DNA from: Baffinella frigidus
Lineage: Eukaryota > Cryptophyceae > Cryptomonadales > Baffinellaceae
Direction of reading: 5' to 3'
Assembly (NCBI GenBank): GCA_026770585.1
Contig: MU648438.1
Coordinates: 1-12,920 of the forward strand
Length of the DNA: 12,920 nt
A program made the translations under genes and the position numbers. Numbering within the stretch: position 1 is the first letter of the stretch; each line of letters begins with the position of its first letter. The notes below the pieces were generated by a model. It did not search any database. It had not been told where the DNA came from and worked only from the letters and a program-made list of their open reading frames with translations. Below, one piece after another: positions 1 through 6,130 of this stretch.

Positions 1-108
1 GTATCGGAGTAGTTGTATAACCTGGAGAAGTCATGGGCTCTGTAGTAGTCACAGGTATCGGAGTAGTTGTATACCCTGGAGAAGTCGTGGGCTCTACAGT
101 CGTGTCAG
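1..108 (-). repeat. 54-bp tandem repeat encoding an 18-residue Thr/Pro stalk
   Basis: Two near-identical 54-bp units occupy 1-54 and 55-108; both begin GTATCGGAGTAGTTGTATA on the plus strand. In the reading frame of the cysteine-repeat gene downstream of its break, each unit encodes 18 residues rich in Thr and Pro, with the core TSPGYTTTPIP. This is a typical O-glycosylated, mucin-like spacer. A period that is a multiple of three keeps the frame whatever the copy number. The array continues past the left edge. Confidence 0.8.
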
Positions 109-1254
109 TGGAATTTGTGCAACCGACCGCCCCAACCGAGCTGTACGTGCCTGCAGTACAATTTGTGCAACCGACCGCCCCGGTGGTGTTGCTGTATGTG
201 CCAACAGCACACAAGCTGCACATGCCAGCCCCCCTGGTGTTCTTGTAGGTGCCAACACCGCACGGTAGACACAAGATAGCCCCGGTGGTGCTACAGCGCA
301 TGAGCTGCACGCTCCATTCACGGCGGGGGTCTTGTAAGTACCAACAGGACAGGCGGTGCACAACAGATTGCCCTGGTTAAATGCGTAGCTGTGACCGGCG
401 TTGCACACGCAATCAACCTGATTGGTGCTGCCCGGTGGTGAATTACTGTTCGCATGACAGCCACTACAGCTAAAGTCACTGGTTGCCGCGATACTCCGCC
501 CGTATGTGTTGGCAGGACACAGGGTGCACTCGTCAGACCCCCCGGTGTCCTTGTAGGTTCCCCATGGGCAAGCTACACACTCAGCTCCTTCATACTCAGA
601 AGTGTACCCCTTATTGCACTTGCAGTCAGTGATATCGTCATTTCCCTCCTCATACGAGGTGGTTAGCACAGGGCATGGTGTGCACTCACCATGCCCGGTG
701 ACGTTCTTATAGGTGAAAATAGGACAGGGCAGACACCAACCCCTACCGGTGCGAGTCTTGTATTTACCCATAGCACAGTCCGCACAACTGTCTTGACCAA
801 TGTACTCCTTCCAAGTGCCCGGAGTGCAAATGCTACACGGAACTCCCGGTGCCGTGCCTGAAGAACCGTAGCCATTACCGCATATACATGCACTGATGTC
901 CCAACGGCCCGTGTACCAAGTCACGCCACCCTCAGGACAGGCTACACATTCGCCGGCGTCACCATAGAAGTTTCTTTGACATGATGATAGATCGCTACAA
1001 CTGGCCGCACCTGCATCGCTGGATTTACCCGATGGGCAGGATATGCAATCTCCCAAGTACGCTTCTACAGCGTATTTACCTGCCCTGCAGTCGATACATT
1101 CCTTTCCGAAAGGAGTTGGGTTATACGTGCCTGGTTCACACGGGAAACACGTGCCGTTGAATAAATATGCGCTCTCCGGCCAACAATATTCTACAGCGGT
1201 CGTAGAAAGGATATACTGTAAGATAAAAATGACACATATTAAGAGTTTTGCCAT
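1..1254 (-). CDS. Secreted/surface cysteine-repeat protein (GCC2/GCC3 or TNFR-like), partial, frameshifted
   Basis: The ATG at 1254 opens with a clear signal peptide (hydrophobic residues about 4-20), followed by about 300 residues of repeats of the form C-x2-C-x-x-G-T-Y, typical of the GCC2/GCC3 (ephrin-receptor-like) and TNFR-like cysteine modules. These fold as small disulphide-bonded units in extracellular proteins, so a virion-surface or secreted role is likely. The intact frame runs to about position 290. There the cysteine spacing is lost, and the repeat pattern resumes in another minus-strand frame (net -1) that stays open to position 1. That second frame adds more G-T-Y repeats and then an 18-residue Thr/Pro-rich mucin-like stalk repeat. 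Against a neighbouring repeat, the break resembles a net 13-base loss inside one repeat. The C-terminus lies outside the window. The family call is good; the function is inferred. Confidence 0.72.
112..182 (-). repeat. 48-bp direct repeat inside the cysteine modules
   Basis: The string AATTTGTGCAACCGACCGCC occurs at 113-132 and again 48 bases later. It encodes the segment GAVGCTN of two successive 16-residue modules. The two copies are almost identical at DNA level, unlike the older modules further upstream in the gene. This suggests recent unit duplication next to the stalk. Confidence 0.7.
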
Positions 1255-1281
1255 ATACGGTCGAGGCCTATATGGCCCATG

Positions 1282-1292
1282 AATTTAATATA
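1282..1292 (-). promoter_or_regulatory. TATA-like element of the cysteine-repeat gene
   Basis: On the minus strand the sequence TATATTAAATT lies about 28-38 bases before the ATG at 1254. It is the only strongly AT-rich block in the 230-base gap 1255-1485. An out-of-frame ATG lies between it and the start codon, so transcription may start very close to the gene. Confidence 0.4.
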
Positions 1293-1438
1293 CAATTCGT
1301 CCGTACGCGCAAATACGTCCCCTTTGCCTGCTTCTGATGTGTCTAAAGTTAAGTTGAACATCGCGTCTAAAGTAGATCCTCACCGGTTGTGACACAGGAC
1401 ACAGTTATTTTTGATATTTGTACTTAGCTCACAAGCGT

Positions 1439-1485
1439 CACAAAATTATGCAGGGACCATTGTCCCTACGCGGCCTGATTTTGTG
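1439..1485 (-). terminator. Nested hairpin just after the chromodomain-like gene
   Basis: A perfect 8-bp inverted repeat (CACAAAAT at 1439-1446, ATTTTGTG at 1478-1485) encloses a second perfect 6-bp stem (AGGGAC at 1452-1457, GTCCCT at 1462-1467) with a 4-base loop. It abuts the TAG at 1486-1488. The position suggests a transcript 3'-end signal. In mimivirus such hairpins define polyadenylation sites; here the function is inferred from placement. Confidence 0.55.
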
Positions 1486-1959
1486 CTAGTTGCCTTCGGA
1501 GTCGGTGGCATGCTCGGGCGGGGTCTCGTCCCCGGGGTGCAGGAAGCGAAACAGCATGCACTGGAAGGTCTTCTCATCCATGTCCTTGCGGAGCGCCTTC
1601 TTCGTGTACCAGAGGTCGTCTTATTCCGGGAAACCCTGGAAATAGCACTGGTAGTACATGACGCCACGCTTCCCGGGCCTGGACCCCACGATTGAGTTGA
1701 TCAGGAACTTCTTCTCTTCCCCGAAGTTCTCATCCTTCTCATCCTTCTCATCCTTCACCTCCTGCTCCTCCTTCTCATCCTTCACCTCCAGCTCCTCCTT
1801 CTGTTCCTCCTGGTCAAAGAGGTTGACCTTCGCCAACTGAAGGCGCGGGAAGGGGTCTGAAAGCTTCGCCTTTTTGGCGATCTTCTCGGGAACGGGAGGC
1901 GCGTAAAAGTTGGTTTTCTTGCTGACACGCATGTTCTGCATGATGAGGTCACCGTCCAT
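1486..1959 (-). CDS. Chromodomain-like protein with an in-frame TAA
   Basis: The ATG at 1959 starts a protein of 157 codons counted to the TAG at 1486-1488. Residues 1-48 are basic and proline-containing. Residues about 50-82 are an acidic Lys/Glu/Asp linker coded by short DNA repeats. From residue 83 a chromodomain-like block follows: FLINSIVGSR, a Tyr-rich strand, QGFPE, then after the stop codon DDLWYTKKAL. This matches the family order of an aromatic cage, the GYPEED turn and W-E/x-x-x-x-L. Chromodomains bind methylated histone tails, so the protein could act on host or viral chromatin. The TAA at 1621-1623 falls exactly in the acidic turn, where Glu or Asp is expected. The same frame continues for 44 residues afterwards. 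A TATA-like TATTTAAG lies about 50 bases upstream. The domain call rests on pattern only. Confidence 0.6.
1731..1815 (-). repeat. Low-complexity acidic repeat (units of about 9 bp)
   Basis: The plus strand shows repeated TCATCCTTC units, with related CACCTCCTGCTCC and CACCTCCAGCTCC blocks. They encode the Lys/Asp/Glu-rich linker of the chromodomain-like protein. Units are multiples of three, so copy changes keep the frame. The linker may be a flexible charged spacer. Confidence 0.7.
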
Positions 1960-2008
1960 ACGTGAAACCGTATGAACCTTGTGACACTTCTCAGGTCAGT
2001 TGATACGT

Positions 2009-2016
2009 CTTAAATA
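2009..2016 (-). promoter_or_regulatory. TATTTAAG element in the divergent promoter region
   Basis: On the minus strand TATTTAAG lies about 50 bases before the chromodomain-like start (1959). The 140-base gap 1960-2099 is the shared upstream region of that gene and of the HNH gene on the plus strand. Read on the plus strand the same site gives CTTAAATAGG, about 85 bases before the HNH start, so it might serve both. Confidence 0.4.
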
Positions 2017-2099
2017 GGATATGTCTTGATTGTTTTTTAATAGTGAAATCCGCGTTATGTTGCTACCAGGAGGTGCTGTGCTGTGTTGTGTCAAAGAGT

Positions 2100-2642
2100 A
2101 TGTCGGATCACTCAGAAAATCCGTTAGCGGGTCTGGACAGCAGCAGTCGGGAGTACCACCGCCTGTGGCGGCGGGCGTGGATGAAGAATCCCATCAACCT
2201 GGAACGAACACGGCAAGCGAGGCGGCGTTATTACAGAAAGCACAGGGATAATGATCCCTCATTTGTGCTCATCTCGCGGTTGCGGGCTCGTACGTACAAG
2301 ATGCTTAGGAACTCGGGAATGCGTAAGTCGATGCGTACAGAGAAGATTTTGTTGACCACAAGGGTTGAGTGCCGTCGTTTCTTAGAGGCGTTCTGTACGT
2401 ATGGCATTCGCATGACACAGTCTGATGGGGTACACGTTGACCATGTGCGGCCAATTTGTAGCTTTGACATGACAGATCCCCTTGATGTGGTAGAATGTTT
2501 CTCGTACGCAAACCTGCAGTTGCTCCCAGCAGAAGTGAACCTTTCTAATGGTGCGCGGTTCGATTTAGAGACTCATTCAGAAACAATACACGCATGGATC
2601 TGCGCGGAACAAAGGTTGCAGGCTGCGTGGCAGATGCTGTGA
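2100..2642 (+). CDS. HNH endonuclease family protein
   Basis: This is an intact 180-residue ORF. I chose the ATG at 2100 because the in-frame extension to 2043 begins with GTG and has no domain content. Residues 15-50 are Arg/Lys/Tyr-rich, as in the DNA-binding N-terminus of free-standing viral HNH proteins. The nuclease core is at 111-155: HVDHVRPICSFD carries the Asp114-His115 pair of the beta-beta-alpha-metal fold. It is followed by CFSYANLQLL (Asn138) and N147/N150 in the final helix region, matching the family pattern of D-H, then N-L-Q, then a last Asn/His. Such proteins nick or cut DNA and are often mobile (homing) genes in large viruses and phages. No intron or intein host is visible next to it. 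An AATAAA lies 17 bases past the stop. It converges on the 186-residue gene. Confidence 0.82.
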   Translation: MSDHSENPLAGLDSSSREYHRLWRRAWMKNPINLERTRQARRRYYRKHRDNDPSFVLISRLRARTYKMLRNSGMRKSMRTEKILLTTRVECRRFLEAFCTYGIRMTQSDGVHVDHVRPICSFDMTDPLDVVECFSYANLQLLPAEVNLSNGARFDLETHSETIHAWICAEQRLQAAWQML

Positions 2643-2658
2643 TGTGTTTCAATGATTC

Positions 2659-2664
2659 AATAAA
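2659..2664 (+). terminator. AATAAA polyadenylation signal
   Basis: AATAAA lies 17 bases downstream of the HNH stop codon, in the 64-base gap between convergent genes, just before a nested stem-loop. It supports eukaryote-type mRNA 3'-end formation. Confidence 0.45.
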
Positions 2665-2677
2665 AATGATTACACAC

Positions 2678-2719
2678 ACTTGGTAACCTCTACGAGGTCT
2701 ACGCCCTTACTCACCAAGT
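2678..2719. terminator. Nested hairpin between convergent genes
   Basis: A perfect 7-bp outer stem (ACTTGGT at 2678-2684, ACCAAGT at 2713-2719) encloses a 5-bp inner stem (ACCTC at 2686-2690, GAGGT at 2694-2698) with a 3-base loop. It sits between the HNH gene (ends 2642) and the 186-residue gene (ends 2707) and covers the last codons of the latter. The design is like that of the element at 1439-1485 and suggests a shared bidirectional 3'-end signal. Confidence 0.45.
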
Positions 2720-3267
2720 TCTTTACGCTGGATCTTGGGGTCGTACTGGGGCAGGAGACCGCCCCAACGTCCGTACTTACCACGTTTGATGGTGCGGAGG
2801 TACTTGTGCCATGGCCCGGCCTTGTTCCAGAGTTTGCGCTTGTTCATCTGCTTCTGCAGTGTGGCCATGAGTTTGAGCTTGTTTTTGTCGTCCAGGTTGG
2901 CGCACAGTGCGGCCACCATGTGGTTCACGACGATTTTTTTCATGTCAGAAGAACCGTGGCCGATGATTTCCTCGACGTACTTTTCGTATGAACCCGGCAG
3001 ATCCGTAGCAAACACGGAGGCGAGCTTGCAGTAGATGATGACCTGGTCTGACTCCTTCTCCCCGAGCATGGAGATAACCTTATCCATGCAAACATACTCC
3101 TTCTTGCGCACGGGGGCGATATCGATGTGTTTTGTCTCCTCTTCGAAAGAATCGGTGAGATCTTCCTCGGCCGAAGAACCATCGTACCCATCGAGGCCCT
3201 CGTACACCTCGAGGGTGCTAGGCAAATTGGCCAAGTCGGGGGGCTTCAGTGCCTCGGGTTCAGACAT
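2707..3267 (-). CDS. Hypothetical 186-residue protein, acidic head and basic tail
   Basis: This is an intact ORF from the ATG at 3267 to the TAA at 2707. I do not recognise the family. Residues 1-50 are acidic and probably disordered (LDGYDGSSAEEDLTDSFEEE). Residues about 58-145 are predicted helical with regular hydrophobic spacing. Residues 145-180 are strongly basic and aromatic (NKRKLWNKAGPWHKYLRTIK), which would suit nucleic-acid or partner binding. There is no signal peptide or membrane segment, so it should be a soluble cytosolic, nuclear or virion-internal protein. It is one of only two complete, unbroken genes here. A TATTCAAG element (minus strand, 3320-3327) lies about 53 bases before the start. 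Confidence 0.7.
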   Translation of the reverse strand: MSEPEALKPPDLANLPSTLEVYEGLDGYDGSSAEEDLTDSFEEETKHIDIAPVRKKEYVCMDKVISMLGEKESDQVIIYCKLASVFATDLPGSYEKYVEEIIGHGSSDMKKIVVNHMVAALCANLDDKNKLKLMATLQKQMNKRKLWNKAGPWHKYLRTIKRGKYGRWGGLLPQYDPKIQRKELGE

Positions 3268-3319
3268 AGTGGTTCGTTTTTTGACTGAACGTATGTACTC
3301 GTTCGTTGAGGGGGTGTTG

Positions 3320-3327
3320 CTTGAATA
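3320..3327 (-). promoter_or_regulatory. TATTCAAG element upstream of the 186-residue gene
   Basis: The minus strand reads TATTCAAG about 53 bases before the ATG at 3267. It differs by one base from the TATTTAAG before the chromodomain-like gene at almost the same distance. It also lies just past the 3' end of the neighbouring small gene. Confidence 0.3.
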
Positions 3328-3372
3328 GTATTATTCGTTACATCGTTCGCGGATATGGCCATCCCCCTCCCT

Positions 3373-3684
3373 CTAGATTAAGAAAACGTAGCGATAATTG
3401 TCCCAGGTGACGTGCTTGGTGTAGGTGACAGGCTGATACCAAGTGACGCATGTGTCCCAGGTGACGTGCTTTAAACAGGTGGTATGTTGTTTACGAATCG
3501 CTTTCAGAACTTCGTCCTGGTCTGGGGTTGGTGTGATGTGGTAATCTTTGGCGTGCCAAATGAAGGAGTTTAGCATTTTATTGTTCATGGACACTGTATC
3601 CCAAATGATTTCGTTCAGTATGGCGTTATTACAGGAGATCCTGGTTCAACCCTCGATGACGACAGAGCGTTTGGTCAAAGACAT
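3373..3684 (-). CDS. Small protein with V-T-W/Y hexapeptide repeats, in-frame TGA
   Basis: The ATG at 3684 begins a 103-codon frame ending at 3373, with a TGA as codon 13 (3646-3648). The frame stays open and protein-like on both sides of the TGA. Without readthrough, translation could begin only at the ATG at 3588, giving about 71 residues. The C-terminal part carries four successive six-residue units with the core V-T-W or V-T-Y (KHVTWD, TCVTWY, QPVTYT, KHVTWD), an amphipathic beta-type pattern, and ends in a short hydrophobic tail. The family is unknown. It lies directly downstream of the portal-like gene on the same strand, with a CTATTTATAG element in the 53-base gap, so it probably has its own promoter. 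It is less certain than its neighbours because it is short. Confidence 0.5.
3399..3471 (-). repeat. 19-bp direct repeat, 54 bases apart, encoding KHVTWD
   Basis: TGTCCCAGGTGACGTGCTT is present exactly at 3399-3417 and 3453-3471. The 54-base spacing is three units of 18 bases, matching the four hexapeptides of the small protein. The two middle units have diverged. Confidence 0.65.
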
Positions 3685-3726
3685 CTTGGGTGAAGCTTCT
3701 TTTCCTCCTAAATCATATACGGTTGA

Positions 3727-3736
3727 CTATAAATAG
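3727..3736 (-). promoter_or_regulatory. CTATTTATAG TATA-like element
   Basis: On the minus strand CTATTTATAG lies about 43 bases before the ATG at 3684, directly after the TAA of the portal-like gene (3738-3740). It is also a near-palindrome (CTAT-TT-ATAG) and might form part of the upstream gene's 3' end. Confidence 0.4.
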
Positions 3737-3737
3737 A

Positions 3738-4697
3738 TTATTTCTTTTTTGGAGGGTCTTCCTTTGGCTTTGGTATGATCGATGCTTCCTTAGGTAGTCC
3801 ACCAGTGCTTGTGGTGTTTGATTTTGTGTTTAGTGGTAGTGTGCATAGGTTTGACATAGACCCTGCCGGGGTTCCCTTCCCATAGAGTAGCATTTGTACA
3901 ATGCGACGAATTTCAAACGGGTTGAGTGCCCCCTCGATGGCTGCAAGTTTGACAAGGTCGTCGACGGTATCCATTTCGATTGGCGGGGCCACTGCGATAA
4001 ACCATTGGACTACTGGTTTTTTTTTTGCGTTGTTGGCGATTGGTTGTGACTTTGATTGGGATATGTCTTTGTCTGTTGTATTGGCAACGATTGGGTCGCG
4101 CGGGAGAGAGTTTTTCCCGGTGGAAGTGTTTGGTGGTTTGCTGTTTTTCCCGGTGGAAGTGTTTGGTGGTTGGCTGTTTTCCCCACTACTGAGTGAAGTT
4201 GACCATGATTGACCACGAGGCCTGTGGTCTGTCTGGTTGTGGTATGCGCGCCTGCACACATCAGCCAAGAGCAATTGGAGTTGTTGTGCAATGCTATCCA
4301 TAGCCAAGTGGAATTGGTGCGTACTTGTACGCGTTCGCGCGGATGATTCGTTAGCCATTCCACGATTGGCGAGAAGTTCACTCGGTATGCCTGTCAGTGA
4401 AGCGATGTCGTTTTTGAAGCGCGAGTCGAGGAATGGGATATCAATGCAAGGGTTTAGTTGCTGTGTTTGTTCTAGTGATACATCCATTGGCAGAGTGTAA
4501 ACGTATGGCATGTGCGCCGTCGCTTTCTTATTGAACATATGTTGGATGTCATCATCGCGTGTGTGTAGCTGCACTTGTGCTTTTTCGTATGTGTAAATGG
4601 GGTCTGTTGCAGACATCCCAGCATCGTGAAAAATTGATGAAGGGTCCTGATTATTTGTCTGACTTTGTTGCTTTGTTATGATGTGTGCATGTGAGTT
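3738..4697 (-). CDS. Portal-like protein, C-terminal part (after in-frame TGA)
   Basis: This part is in the same frame as the N-terminal portion at 4698-5369, separated only by the TGA at 4698-4700. An internal ATG at 4616 could start a 292-residue product, but 27 sense codons lie between the TGA and that ATG. Key block: a short acidic/aromatic stretch (PCIDIPFLDSRFKNDIASLT) followed by GIPSELL, a Ser-rich segment, and a long Gln/Leu helix ending VCRRAY. This is the order found in the C-terminal stem/crown of phage-type portals: 'a-GiP-ll', then Ser, then helix. A linker with an 11-residue tandem repeat follows, then a conserved-looking helix pair (DDLVKLAAIEGALNPFEIRR) and a Lys-rich tail. 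An A10 run (4017-4026, minus strand) is read in frame. The portal assignment is a pattern-based inference. Confidence 0.55.
   Translation of the reverse strand, partial: NSHAHIITKQQSQTNNQDPSSIFHDAGMSATDPIYTYEKAQVQLHTRDDDIQHMFNKKATAHMPYVYTLPMDVSLEQTQQLNPCIDIPFLDSRFKNDIASLTGIPSELLANRGMANESSARTRTSTHQFHLAMDSIAQQLQLLLADVCRRAYHNQTDHRPRGQSWSTSLSSGENSQPPNTSTGKNSKPPNTSTGKNSLPRDPIVANTTDKDISQSKSQPIANNAKKKPVVQWFIAVAPPIEMDTVDDLVKLAAIEGALNPFEIRRIVQMLLYGKGTPAGSMSNLCTLPLNTKSNTTSTGGLPKEASIIPKPKEDPPKKK
4111..4176 (-). repeat. 33-bp tandem repeat in the portal-like gene
   Basis: There are two almost identical 33-bp units (4111-4143 and 4144-4176, starting TTTTTCCCGGTGGAAGTGTT on the plus strand) plus a degenerate third ending near 4195. 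They encode the 11-residue unit KPPNTSTGKNS, a polar linker between the helical core and the C-terminal region. The frame is preserved. Confidence 0.75.
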
Positions 4698-4700
4698 TCA
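4698..4700 (-). other. In-frame TGA inside the portal-like frame
   Basis: GCG-TGA-AAC interrupts a single open frame of 544 codons. It follows the conserved-looking AYADA and precedes NSHAHIIT. A Trp codon (TGG) one base away would fit. All other Trp codons of the gene are TGG. Confidence 0.75.
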
Positions 4701-5369
4701 CGCATCTGCATATGCCCTGTTCTTCAATGCAGTGCGCAGGTGCTTGTAGTCAGGGACGAGATGTGCCAGTGGTGACGGGTAAGATGACGCCATTCTTGAT
4801 CCTTGTGTAATGTTCCACGACGGGCTTGTAGTCTCGAATATGAGCACGTCCTCTCTCTTGACATTGTTACCTGTGTTGCTGAGGCTAACATCGTACAGTA
4901 GAGTCTTCGAGGCGTCGTCTCCGTAGTCACAGCTTTCGTTTGCAGCATTACCTTTGATGATGCTCCATGTGAACGAGCCTGCGGGTAATACTTCCGGGAC
5001 CTGGTCTCCTGATCTGATAGGTCTGAAGTGCCATGGGACAAACCCATACGTGAACATGGCTCGGATAGCACTTCTACAGAAAGGGACATAGTGTGATGTG
5101 GCAAAATGTATGAATGCTGGTGACGCAGGTATGTTATTGACACGTAGCTGTAGGACGCCGTGCAGCACCTTTGACTCGATGATACGGAAAGCCTGTGCCA
5201 GTGTAGGTTCATGATGCACCAGCTCTAGCAGTAGGCTGAACGATTCGTCGTATTCTTCAGTGCGTTCTTTGAACCGCTTCTCTGCGTACGCTTGCTCTGC
5301 ACTTGCCTCATGATTCCGTTTCATGTCCTTCAATTGTATGGGACACGCACGTCTGGCTGTGAGCGGCAT
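4698..5369 (-). CDS. Portal-like protein, N-terminal part (ends at in-frame TGA)
   Basis: The ATG at 5369 starts 223 residues ending at the TGA at 4698. The whole gene (3738-5369) would be 543 codons, a usual portal size. Residues 13-50 form a charged helix. Residues about 75-115 (VNNIPASPAFIHFATSHYVP, then FCRSAIRAMFTYGFVPW) resemble the portal wing helix with the G-F-V turn. A beta-rich section up to about 190 follows, with the motif VPDYKHLRTALKNRAYADA just before the stop, typical of the clip-adjacent helix. Portals form the dodecameric DNA channel of HK97-lineage capsids (tailed phages, herpesviruses, mirusviruses) and dock the terminase. The gene is divergent from the 500-residue gene across an 81-base gap with a central CTTAAG. 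The call is an inference without a database search; a different virion protein remains possible. Confidence 0.55.
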   Translation of the reverse strand: MPLTARRACPIQLKDMKRNHEASAEQAYAEKRFKERTEEYDESFSLLLELVHHEPTLAQAFRIIESKVLHGVLQLRVNNIPASPAFIHFATSHYVPFCRSAIRAMFTYGFVPWHFRPIRSGDQVPEVLPAGSFTWSIIKGNAANESCDYGDDASKTLLYDVSLSNTGNNVKREDVLIFETTSPSWNITQGSRMASSYPSPLAHLVPDYKHLRTALKNRAYADA

Positions 5370-5407
5370 GCTGGTGCTGAAATACGGGGTGGGTGGGTGT
5401 ATTGTTA

Positions 5408-5413
5408 CTTAAG
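5408..5413. promoter_or_regulatory. Palindromic CTTAAG at the centre of a divergent promoter
   Basis: CTTAAG lies 38 bases before the plus-strand ATG at 5451 and 39 bases before the minus-strand ATG at 5369, almost perfectly centred in the 81-base gap. Flanks are TTA on one side and CATATG on the other. It may be a bidirectional core element related to the TATTTAAG sites before other genes. Confidence 0.35.
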
Positions 5414-5450
5414 CATATGTGTTGTGATACCGGTGGTAATTTTTCAGTTC

Positions 5451-6130
5451 ATGCCGGTATCGTCGTATAGTTTCCCGCAGTGGATGCTACCAAATGTTCC
5501 AAAAGATGATACCCATAATGGCAAAAAAAAAACAGAAACGCAACGGACCGATACACAAATTTCAGACAAATTTCTCCTCGATAAATGTCTCTTAGATACA
5601 GCCCTTGCTTCAGAGCAGTACCGACTTGCCAAGGCTGCTATGCCGAATGTTGATACACCTGTTGTAGGGGGTCTGGTCGACAAACGCTTTACAATATATC
5701 CTCTGACCATGAATGAGACGGAAACAGCAACAGTCCTGGTCAACGGTGTTGATTACGATGGGTCACTGTCAGATTCATCATCCAGGCTCATACGGATGCT
5801 CCCAAACCACCATATTGATCGTAAAGGTGAGTTGAGTGGGTATCGGTTCTCTACACTATCTACAGACAGATGTTCTGTATTGCCTATAAACCATGAAATG
5901 TTCCATGGCACATCAGCTGTTAAGTGTTCGAAACATGGCGCGGGTCGTGTCAATGAGGACGCTGTGAGGTTACTCGCTGACTTGCCGGGGTGTGAACAGA
6001 CGATGAAAAACCTGATGAAAGAAATGTCTCAAGAGGCTTCTGATGCATTGAGTTCTGAAATTTGTGGAGTTGCCTCCTTCGACTGCTTCCCTGTTGAATA
6101 TGATTGTGATGGAGATACGAATGTGTTTGG
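5451..6130 (+). CDS. Hypothetical ~500-residue protein, N-terminal segment
   Basis: The ATG at 5451 is preferred over the in-frame non-ATG extension to 5292, which would overlap the portal-like start. The segment shows a Lys/Thr-rich stretch near residues 23-36 (coded over an A10 run at 5523-5532), then helical and mixed alpha/beta sequence with several Cys. There is no signal peptide or membrane helix. The original frame stays open to 6296, but from about 6110 the protein-like sequence moves to the frame at 6131-6955, a net -1 shift. The best repair point is the TGTGTTT stretch at 6122-6128. I do not recognise the family. Being divergent from the portal-like gene, it could be a capsid or packaging protein, but nothing in the sequence proves this. 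Confidence 0.6.

Noticed and set aside
33-279. Plus-strand ORFs over the left end, some with repeated Cys or Val/Pro patterns
   Set aside because: They are antisense shadows of the cysteine-repeat and stalk coding sequence, whose repeats keep all frames open.
1411-1695. 94-residue plus-strand ORF over the chromodomain-like gene
   Set aside because: It has no domain features and lies opposite a frame with a convincing chromodomain pattern. It is open by base composition.
4010-4381. 123-residue minus-strand ORF overlapping the portal-like gene in another frame
   Set aside because: It is a shadow caused by the 33-bp repeat and biased composition. The portal-like frame has continuous helix patterns.
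3373-5369. Genome-wide reassignment of TGA to Trp
   Set aside because: The long frames use only TGG for Trp, and one of the other in-frame stops is TAA. The HNH gene ends in TGA followed only seven codons later by TAA. A single code change does not explain the pattern.
5451-6130. HGAGR string in the ~500-residue protein, as seen in RtcB RNA ligases
   Set aside because: The other RtcB hallmarks (metal-binding Cys/His set, SR after GAGR, guanylylated His context) are not visible. A five-residue match is not enough.
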